DNA from: Caulobacter segnis
GTDB taxonomy: Bacteria; Pseudomonadota; Alphaproteobacteria; Caulobacterales; Caulobacteraceae
NCBI RefSeq assembly: GCF_019931575.1
Contig: NZ_CP082923.1
Location: 4,216,001-4,280,000 of the forward strand
DNA length: 64,000 nt
Direction of reading: 5' to 3'
Below the pieces are notes generated by a model. It was not told the DNA's origin and did not search any database. It was given only the letters and a program-made list of their open reading frames with translations. Within the stretch, counting starts at the first letter, position 1. Every line of letters begins with the position of its first letter. Of the stretch, positions 16,824 to 23,668 are shown one piece after another. Both the position numbers and the translations under genes were made by a program.

Positions 16824-18296
16824 TCAGGGTTTGGCGTCGCAGGGCGGCGCGATCGAGGTTGAGACGCGAACGGGCTGGACCTTCGGGGCCAGGACCTCCC
16901 ACTCCTGCACGGCCACGCCGGCGCCGGCGGTCTCGAACACGGCGCGCACGCAGCGGGTGGTCACCGGCGCGAAGCGGGCCGACTGGAAGGCGTCGACGCC
17001 GGTTCCGAAGCCCCGGGGATCGCGCACCGGCGTCCAGCCGTCGTTCCAGTATTCCATCCGCCAGGCCTTGGGCGCGGCGACCCCGGCCGACGGATCGGCC
17101 CAGAAGCGCATGCGCGCGCCGTCCAGGGTCACCGGCTTGTCGAAGCGGTACTCCAGCCACTGCTGGGTCGGGCCGGGCTCGGCGGCCCACAGGTCGGGCG
17201 GCAAGGGCGTCGGCCGCACGATCCCGTCGTTCAGCGCCTTGATCCAGTATCGCACCGGGATCGAGACGTTCGAGGCCGTCGCGGTCGCTCGGCCGGCGAT
17301 GTCGCGGCTGGGCGGGGGCGGCGGCGCGGGCCGCCGGGTCGGGATCACGGGCAGGATGGTCGGCGGGCTGACCTTGTCGTCGAAGGCCATCGGGTCGATC
17401 GCCACGCTGCGCCGGAAGTGGCCGCCCCCGATAGCGTCGGCGGTGTGATAGGCCAGCCACCACCGCCCCTTGAATTCGACTGCGCCCGCGTGGGAGGTGG
17501 TCGAGGACACGGGCTTGAGGATCACCCCGCGATAGGTCCAGGGCCCCAGCGGCGAGGTCGCCGTCCCATAGGCGATGCAGGCGTGATAGAGCGCCGGCGT
17601 GCAGTCCGTCCCCACCTTGTTGCCGGCATAGAGCAGGTAGTAGACGCCCTTGCGCTTCATCAGCCACGGGGCCTCGAAGAAGCCATCCAGGCCGGTGATC
17701 GTCTGTTCCGGCCCCTTGGGCGTGACCATGTCGGCGGCCAGCTCCAGGCCGCGCAGCCGCCCGAACGTGCCCCAGTAGATATAGACCCGGCCGTCGTCGT
17801 CGATCAGCACCGTCGGGTCGATGTTCTGGATGGTGTTGGGCTCCGGAACCGCCTGCGAGATGATCGGTCCGGCCGGATGGGCGTCGGTCCACGGGCCGTT
17901 GGGCGCGTCGGCGACGGCCACGCCGATGGCGAACCGGTCCTTGCTCTGATCGGCCTTCTGCAGCACCGGCGCATAGAGCCAGAACCGCCCGTCGCGTCCC
18001 TGGACGATCTGGCCGGCATAGGCGCGGCCGGGCTCGGCCCAGGCGAACACCGCCTCGGGCCGGGCGATGGCGGGGTAGTGCGTCCAGTCGCCGGACGCGG
18101 GGTCCTTGGTCGCCAGCGCCTGCCACTCGTTCATGATGAAGTCGTCGACGTCCGGCGCGGCCTCGTCGCGGCCGGCCAGGATCCACAGGGTGTCGCCGAC
18201 CACCACCGGCGCGGGATCGGTCGAGTAGGAACGGCCGTCCGCCAGGATAGGGTTGCCCGGCGCGTGGATCGCGACGGGCGGGGCCTCACTCCACAT
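16824..18296 (-). CDS. GH43-type glycosidase with C-terminal discoidin-like domain
   Basis: A 490-aa protein. The five-bladed propeller of GH43 covers about 10-320: the base Asp in YSTDPAPVVV, the pKa-modulating Asp in NIDPTVLIDDDGRVYIYWG (here IDPTVL), and the acid Glu in GFFEAPWLMK. After a Pro-rich linker (RRPAPPPPPS) comes a roughly 140-aa beta-sandwich resembling F5/8C discoidin modules. GH43 enzymes remove alpha-L-arabinofuranose or beta-xylose. No signal peptide is visible with the only available ATG, which lies inside the end of the DUF885 gene (11-base overlap). So it is either cytoplasmic, exported by an atypical route, or acts on imported glycopeptides. Third-from-last context in the operon suggests arabinose removal. 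Confidence 0.87.
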   Translation of the reverse strand: MWSEAPPVAIHAPGNPILADGRSYSTDPAPVVVGDTLWILAGRDEAAPDVDDFIMNEWQALATKDPASGDWTHYPAIARPEAVFAWAEPGRAYAGQIVQGRDGRFWLYAPVLQKADQSKDRFAIGVAVADAPNGPWTDAHPAGPIISQAVPEPNTIQNIDPTVLIDDDGRVYIYWGTFGRLRGLELAADMVTPKGPEQTITGLDGFFEAPWLMKRKGVYYLLYAGNKVGTDCTPALYHACIAYGTATSPLGPWTYRGVILKPVSSTTSHAGAVEFKGRWWLAYHTADAIGGGHFRRSVAIDPMAFDDKVSPPTILPVIPTRRPAPPPPPSRDIAGRATATASNVSIPVRYWIKALNDGIVRPTPLPPDLWAAEPGPTQQWLEYRFDKPVTLDGARMRFWADPSAGVAAPKAWRMEYWNDGWTPVRDPRGFGTGVDAFQSARFAPVTTRCVRAVFETAGAGVAVQEWEVLAPKVQPVRVSTSIAPPCDAKP

Positions 18297-20052
18297 CGGG
18301 ATAGGGGCCCTTGCCGCCGTCGGCGATCAGCTGGTCGACGCGGGCGTCGATGACCGGCAGCGGCACCGAGCCCAGCTCAAGCACCGCGTCGTGGAAGGCG
18401 CGGATGTTGAACTTCGGCCCCAGCGCCTTCTCGGCCCGATGGCGGGCGTCCACGAAGGCCAGCATGCCCATGTAGTAGGACAGGGCCTGGCCCGGCCAGG
18501 CGATGTAGCGGTCGACCTCGGTCTGGATCTCGTGGTCGGCCATGGCGGTGTTGTCGTGCAGGTATTTCTGGGCCTGCTCGCGGGTCCAGCCCTTGGTGTG
18601 CAGGCCGGTGTCGACCACCAGCCGCGCGGCCCGCCACATCTGGTAGCTGAGCATGCCGAAGCGGTCGTAGGGCGTGTCGTACAGGCCCATGTCCTCGCCC
18701 AGCGCCTCGCTGTACAGCGCCCAGCCCTCGCCATAGGCCGACAGGTAGGTGTCGCGGCGATAGGCCGGCAGACCCTTGTTCTCGGCGGCCAGCGGCATTT
18801 GGAAGGCGTGGCCCGGCGCGCTCTCGTGCAGGGTCAGGGCCATCTGCGAGTACAGCGGCCGGGACGGCAGGTTGTAGGTGTTGACCAGGTAGATCCCCGG
18901 CCCGCCGCGCCCGCCGGTGTAGAACGGCGCGATCTCGTCCGGCACCGGGCGAATGGCGAAGCGGCTGCGCGGCAGGCGGCCGAACCATTGCGAGGCCACG
19001 CCGTCGAAACGCTTGGCGTTCCAGGCCGCGCGGTCCAGCAGGTCCTGCGGGGTCTTGGCGTAGAAGCGCGGATCGGTGCGCAGATAGGTCAGGAAGGCCG
19101 GCAGGTCGCCCTCGAACTTGACCTCCTTCATCACGTCCAGCATCCGGGCCCGGATCTTGGCCACCTCGGTGAGGCCGATCTGGTGGATCTGCTCGGGGCT
19201 GAGATCGGTGGTGGTGAACTCGGCGACCTTGGAGCGGTAATAGGCCTGGCCGTCCGGCAGGGCGTAGGCGGCCAGCTCGCGCCGGGCGCCGGGGATGTAT
19301 TCGTCGCGGAGGAAGGCCCGCAGGCGGGCGTGGGCCGGGACCACCGCCTGGGAGATCGCCTCGGCGGCCTCGCGGCGCAGGGCGGCCTGGGCCTCGGCCG
19401 GGATCACCGCCGGCATGGTCTTGAACGGCGCGTAGAACGGCGAAGCCTGCGGCGTCGGCGCCTCGGCGACCAGGGCCACCCCGGCGTCGCGGCCCTGCAG
19501 GGTGATCTGCGGCGGGGTGAAGCCGCGCTTCAGGCCGGCCCTCATGTTGACGATCTGCTGGTCGTAGTAGCGCGGCATGTCGCGCAGCATGGCCAGGTAG
19601 CCGCGATAGTCCGCCTCGGTCAGCAGGCTGTCGCGCGCCGACTCGGCGACGTCGCCCCAAAAGCTGCTGTCGGCGTTCAGCGGCTTTTCGTATTCGCGGT
19701 AGCGCTGCTCGGCCAGCAGGGCGTCTATCTGGCCCTTGTAGACGGCGTAGTTGACCTGGTTGGTCTTCGACAGCTTGGCGACCGGGATCGCGGCCAGCTG
19801 TTTCGAGACTTCGGTCCAGCGGGCCAGGCGCTCGGCCTGGACCTTCGCGCCGACGTCGGGAAGCTTGAAGCGTTCGGACTTCGGACCATCCTCGCTGGGG
19901 CCCATCTGGGCCCTGCGCCAGGCGTATTCGCCGTCGGCGATGGCGCCGAAGCGCTGGTCGGCCGAGGGCGCGGCCAGGACGGGCGTCGCCGACAACGTCG
20001 CCGCCGCCAGGACGCAGATCACGGCCGTGTCGAAGAGCCCGTTGCGACGCAT
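18286..20052 (-). CDS. DUF885-family exported metallopeptidase-like protein
   Basis: A 588-aa protein with a Sec signal peptide (about 1-27, ends TPVLAA). It is nearly all helical and carries the DUF885 hallmarks HESAPGH (about residue 408) and YGEGWALYSE, the zinc-binding pattern related to M3/M32-type gluzincin peptidases (HExxH variant HESxPGH plus a downstream Glu). Members are common in Caulobacterales and Xanthomonadales, usually periplasmic, with proposed carboxypeptidase or dipeptidase activity. It sits between the GH43 and the Ldh2-family genes in the operon, only two bases after the latter. In this operon it probably trims peptides after deglycosylation. Substrate is not known. Confidence 0.85.
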   Translation of the reverse strand: MRRNGLFDTAVICVLAAATLSATPVLAAPSADQRFGAIADGEYAWRRAQMGPSEDGPKSERFKLPDVGAKVQAERLARWTEVSKQLAAIPVAKLSKTNQVNYAVYKGQIDALLAEQRYREYEKPLNADSSFWGDVAESARDSLLTEADYRGYLAMLRDMPRYYDQQIVNMRAGLKRGFTPPQITLQGRDAGVALVAEAPTPQASPFYAPFKTMPAVIPAEAQAALRREAAEAISQAVVPAHARLRAFLRDEYIPGARRELAAYALPDGQAYYRSKVAEFTTTDLSPEQIHQIGLTEVAKIRARMLDVMKEVKFEGDLPAFLTYLRTDPRFYAKTPQDLLDRAAWNAKRFDGVASQWFGRLPRSRFAIRPVPDEIAPFYTGGRGGPGIYLVNTYNLPSRPLYSQMALTLHESAPGHAFQMPLAAENKGLPAYRRDTYLSAYGEGWALYSEALGEDMGLYDTPYDRFGMLSYQMWRAARLVVDTGLHTKGWTREQAQKYLHDNTAMADHEIQTEVDRYIAWPGQALSYYMGMLAFVDARHRAEKALGPKFNIRAFHDAVLELGSVPLPVIDARVDQLIADGGKGPYPDVE

Positions 20053-20054
20053 GG

Positions 20055-21092
20055 CTAGTCCTTCCGTTCGAGCAGCTTGAGAATGTCGCGGTGCAGGGCC
20101 GCCGGGATCGTCACGCCCTCGCGCTCGCTGACCGCGCGGGCGGCGTAGCGGCGCTGCGAGGGCAGGCGCGCGCCCTGGGCCTGGATGGCCTCGAACAGCG
20201 TCTCGGCCCGCGCCAGGTGCTGGCCGGCGGCCGCGCCCAGGAAGCCGGCCGGATCCAGGGCGACAATCAGCTCCCCGCCCAGCGGCGAGCCCTTTCGGCC
20301 GGCGTCGGCGTCCAGCGATTCCTGGCTGGTCAGGTCGCCGATCAGGGGGCCGGCCAGCAGCTCGACCATCGCCGCCAGGGCCGAGCCCTTGTGGCCGCCG
20401 AAGGTGCGCATGGCCCCGGCCAGGACCTCCTCGGCCACCGTGGTCGCGGCGCCGTCGGCGTCATAGCCCCAGTCGGCCGGCACGGCCTGGCCGGCGCGGC
20501 GGCGCAGCTCGATCTCGCCGCGCGCCGTGGCGCTGGTGGCGAAGTCGAAGACGAACGGATGCCGGCCCGGCCGAGGCCAGCCGAAGGCGATCGGATTGGT
20601 GCCGAACACCGGCCTAGTCCCACCCTCGGGCGCGACCCAGGCGTGGCTGGGGGTGAACGCCAGGGCGACCAGGCCATCGCGGGCCAGGGCCTCGACCTCG
20701 GGCCACAGGGCGGCGAAGTGGACGACGTTGTTCAGGGCCAGGGCGGCGATCCCGAACCGCCGCGTCTTCTCGACCAGCAGCGGCCGGCCGCGCTCGAAAG
20801 CCAGCTGGGCGAAGCCGCCGCCGCCGTCCACCCGCGCCAGGGCCGGGGCCGGCTCGTCCAGCACCGGGGCGGCGTCGACCGACACCACGCCCTTGGCGAT
20901 GCTGTCGGCGGCCACCAGCAGGCGATAGAGGCCATGCGAGGCGCAGCCGTCCCGCTCGCCCGCGACCATGGTCTCGGCGACCGGATCGACATGGGCCCGC
21001 GACAAGCCCGCCGCGCTCAGCACCCGCCGCGCCAGGCTCCGGGCCTCGTCCAGCGACAGCCGGACGGCGTCGGCATCCGGCGTCACGCTCAT
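20055..21092 (-). CDS. Ldh2/malate-lactate dehydrogenase-family reductase
   Basis: A 345-aa NAD(P)H-dependent enzyme of the Ldh2 superfamily, unrelated to Rossmann dehydrogenases. The active-site motif GCASHGLYRL (Ser-His and Arg) near residue 50 and the nicotinamide-side GTNPIAFGWP and FGGHKGSALA motifs are present. The family includes ureidoglycolate, sulfolactate and 2,3-diketogulonate dehydrogenases and the delta1-pyrroline-2-carboxylate / delta1-piperideine-2-carboxylate reductases. In a locus with hydroxyproline catabolism the last is attractive, since that reductase works on imines formed from 3-hydroxyproline or D-proline; a sugar-acid role is equally possible given the glycosidase operon. 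ATG overlaps the GH127 stop (ATGA). Confidence 0.85.
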   Translation of the reverse strand: MSVTPDADAVRLSLDEARSLARRVLSAAGLSRAHVDPVAETMVAGERDGCASHGLYRLLVAADSIAKGVVSVDAAPVLDEPAPALARVDGGGGFAQLAFERGRPLLVEKTRRFGIAALALNNVVHFAALWPEVEALARDGLVALAFTPSHAWVAPEGGTRPVFGTNPIAFGWPRPGRHPFVFDFATSATARGEIELRRRAGQAVPADWGYDADGAATTVAEEVLAGAMRTFGGHKGSALAAMVELLAGPLIGDLTSQESLDADAGRKGSPLGGELIVALDPAGFLGAAAGQHLARAETLFEAIQAQGARLPSQRRYAARAVSEREGVTIPAALHRDILKLLERKD

Positions 21093-23464
21093 GCGACCGG
21101 CTTGCTGACGGGTTGAGCCGTGAACAGGCGCACGCCGAACACCGGGCCGGCCGTGTTGCGCTCGGGCGGGGCGAACCGCACCCGGACCTTGGTCTTGCCC
21201 TGGGTCAGGGCCTCGGGCACCGGATATTCGACGTCGAAGAACTTGCCCGGATGGTCGGCCTGCAGCTGCTGGGTGGCGATCCGCACCCCGTCGACCAGGA
21301 TGTCGAACTGGCGCTTGCGCTCCTCGCCCCAATAGGTGGCCTGCAGGATCAGCGGGCCGGGCCGAACCTTCATGTCGAACTCGAAGAAGCCTCCGGAGCG
21401 GGCGTCCCGGCCGTTGCGGTTGCGATAGGCCACCGGGTACGAGATCTCGGAGGTCAGGTTGTGGTCGCGCTCGGGCTGCATCTCGCCCAGGTGCATGACG
21501 TCGACCGACCGGGCGCTGATGTCCTTCAGATGCGCCTGCTCGGCCAGGAACGCGGCCTCCTCGGTCTTCCAGGCGTCCTCGGTGAAGCGGCGGAAATAGA
21601 CGGCGCTGCGGCGCTCGTACTGGCTGTAGAACGGGACGAAGGTCAGGTCCGTCGGCCGCATGATCCCGCGCGCCACATAGGTCGCCTTCTCCGCCGCCAC
21701 CGGCTGGAAGCGGCCCAGCAGGTTCTCGCCGACCATGGCCGGATCGACACCCTGCCACGGCGTGGCGACCGGGCCGAGATCGGCGGCCAGCACCATCGGG
21801 CCACGCAACACCGCCACGGCGCCGGCGTCGCCCGGCGCGGACTCCAGGCGCAGATCCAGAGGCAGGCTGATCGTGACGACGTCGCCAGCCTTCCAGGCCC
21901 GCTCGACCAGGGCGTAGCCGCCGGCCAGCTTCGGCGCGAAGGCCTTGCCGTTGACGCCGACCTTGACGCCCTGGCCGGCCCAGGCCGGGACCCGCAGGGC
22001 CACGGTGAAGCGGCCCGGCTCGGCCAGGCTGGTCAGGGTCAGGCGCGACTCCGGCTCGTACGGATAGCGGGTCTCCAGCTTCAGGGCCGCGCCGCGGGCT
22101 TTCCACTGCGCCTCGGCGGGAATGTAGAGGTTGACCAGCAGGGCCCCCTCGCCTTCCCAGAAGATCGACTCGCCGTGCTTGGCGTGGGCTTCCATGCCCG
22201 TGCCGACGCAGCACCAGAACGGATCATCGGCCGGGTTCGAGAACTCGCGCCCCGCCCCGGTCAGCAGCGGCGTCATATAGGTGAAGCCGCCGGTCTTGGG
22301 GTTCTGCGCCGCCATCACGTGGTTCAGGTGGGCGCGCTCGTAATAGTCGAACAGCGCCCCGTCCGGCTTCCAGCTGTACAGCTGACGGGTCAGCTTCAGC
22401 ATGTTGTAGGTGTTGCAGTGCTCGCAGGTCTGCTCGCTGATGTGGGCGGCGATGGTGTCGGGGGCCGAGAAGTATTCGCGGTCGGCGTTGCCGCCGATGA
22501 CGTAGCTGTGGCGCTGGGTGACTGTGCGCCAGAAGAACTTCGCCGCGTCGGCGTCCTGGGTCTTGCCGGTCAGCTCGTAGAGGCGCGCCAGGCCGATCAG
22601 CTTGGGCACCTGGGTGTTGGCGTGGATGTTGGCCAGCTCGTCGCGCTGGGCGACTAGGGGATCCAGCACCTTGCGGTCGTAAATCCGCTCGGCCACCGCC
22701 AGCCAGCGCTTGTCGCCCGTGCGGGCGTAGAGCTCGGCGTAGCTCTCGTTCAGGCCGCCATACTCGCAGCCCAGCAGGGTCTGCATCTGGGCGTCGTCCA
22801 GGGCGGCGAACACCCGCTCGAAATAGCCGGCCAGACCGATGGCGACCTGCAGCGCCTGGGCGTTGCCCCAGGCCTGGTGCACGTCCAGCAGGCCGGCGAA
22901 GACCTTGTGCACGGTGTAGAGCGGCGACCACGAGCCGTTCAGGTCGAAGCCGCCCGAGCGGATCTCGCCCTTCATGACCTCGCCGAAGATCTCCTCGCCG
23001 TCGACGACCTTGCCGTCCTTCCGCTTGCGCTGGAGGGCGCCGACATAGCCGGTGCCGCGCTTGGCCTGGGCGCGGGCCAGTTCGGCGACGATGTAGTCGG
23101 CGCGGCGGCGGCACTCGGCGTCACCGGTCTGCTCGTACATCACGACCAGGGCCGACAGGTAGTGACCCAGGGTGTGGCCGGCGATGGTGTCGCCTTCCCA
23201 GCCGCCATACAGCTCGCCCTTGGCCGGCAGGCCGGCGAAGGTCATGAAGTTGTGAAGCAGGCGGTCGGGGCTGAGCTGCAAGAGATAGGCCCGGTTGGCC
23301 TCGACGGCGGTCGCGTAGGGCGAGGGCAGCAGGCGCACCGACGACAGCGGCAGGGGCTTGGCCTTGAGCGGCAGACCGGCGGACGGCGCCGCCCAGCTGG
23401 CGACCGGGGAAGCGGCGAAGGCCGCGGCGGTCAGCATCAGGTCCCGACGAGTCGCCATGGGCAA
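21089..23464 (-). CDS. GH127 beta-L-arabinofuranosidase (DUF1680), exported by Tat
   Basis: A 791-aa glycosidase. The N-terminus ATRRDLMLTAAAFAAS is a twin-arginine signal. The (alpha/alpha)6 barrel carries the GH127 catalytic zinc-thiolate site: EQTCEHCNTYNMLKL near residue 345-355 (Glu and Cys ligands) and DPFWCCVGTGMEAHAKHG near 415-420 (Cys-Cys). In the characterised Bifidobacterium longum HypBA1 these residues hold zinc and one Cys is the nucleophile. C-terminal beta-sandwich domains follow (DUF4986-like). HypBA1 removes L-arabinose from beta-1,2-arabinooligosaccharides attached to hydroxyproline in extensin; that is the known natural substrate of the family. First gene of the leftward operon, with an operator-like site 16 bases upstream of the start. 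Confidence 0.92.
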   Translation of the reverse strand: MPMATRRDLMLTAAAFAASPVASWAAPSAGLPLKAKPLPLSSVRLLPSPYATAVEANRAYLLQLSPDRLLHNFMTFAGLPAKGELYGGWEGDTIAGHTLGHYLSALVVMYEQTGDAECRRRADYIVAELARAQAKRGTGYVGALQRKRKDGKVVDGEEIFGEVMKGEIRSGGFDLNGSWSPLYTVHKVFAGLLDVHQAWGNAQALQVAIGLAGYFERVFAALDDAQMQTLLGCEYGGLNESYAELYARTGDKRWLAVAERIYDRKVLDPLVAQRDELANIHANTQVPKLIGLARLYELTGKTQDADAAKFFWRTVTQRHSYVIGGNADREYFSAPDTIAAHISEQTCEHCNTYNMLKLTRQLYSWKPDGALFDYYERAHLNHVMAAQNPKTGGFTYMTPLLTGAGREFSNPADDPFWCCVGTGMEAHAKHGESIFWEGEGALLVNLYIPAEAQWKARGAALKLETRYPYEPESRLTLTSLAEPGRFTVALRVPAWAGQGVKVGVNGKAFAPKLAGGYALVERAWKAGDVVTISLPLDLRLESAPGDAGAVAVLRGPMVLAADLGPVATPWQGVDPAMVGENLLGRFQPVAAEKATYVARGIMRPTDLTFVPFYSQYERRSAVYFRRFTEDAWKTEEAAFLAEQAHLKDISARSVDVMHLGEMQPERDHNLTSEISYPVAYRNRNGRDARSGGFFEFDMKVRPGPLILQATYWGEERKRQFDILVDGVRIATQQLQADHPGKFFDVEYPVPEALTQGKTKVRVRFAPPERNTAGPVFGVRLFTAQPVSKPVA

Positions 23465-23479
23465 TACCCCTACTTGATA

Positions 23480-23495
23480 ATGTATACGATCTTAA
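23480..23495. promoter_or_regulatory. Operator-like site C upstream of the GH127 operon
   Basis: ATGTATACGATCTTAA; the other strand reads TTAAGATCGTATACAT, sharing the ATCGTATAC core with sites A and B. It lies just upstream of the GH127 start, where a repressor would block transcription. Confidence 0.55.
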
Positions 23496-23578
23496 GGTGA
23501 CTGGTTTACGGCGGGGCGTCAATCTCAACCGTGACGGAAGCCATCCGCCCGCAACGCGAGCGCTTGAGGGCGCTGAAT

Positions 23579-23593
23579 CTTATATCGTATAAT
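23579..23593. promoter_or_regulatory. Operator-like site D upstream of the DUF5695-like gene
   Basis: CTTATATCGTATAAT (nearly palindromic around ATATCGTATA). Twelve bases (TATATCGTATAA) are identical to site E read on the opposite strand. Located 76 bases ahead of the 918-aa gene and between the two divergent operons. Confidence 0.55.
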
Positions 23594-23668
23594 TTTCTTG
23601 ACGCCGCCGAGACGAGCGGCTGTGCTGTCGCGACGCTTTTTTGACGCCCGTGCGCCGACGAGGACCAG

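Noticed and set aside
16800..18186. A long minus-strand frame that fuses GH27 with upstream sequence
   Set aside because: The extra 460 codons are the +1 shadow of the GH43 gene; GH27 starts at 16803 with its own ribosome site and signal peptide.
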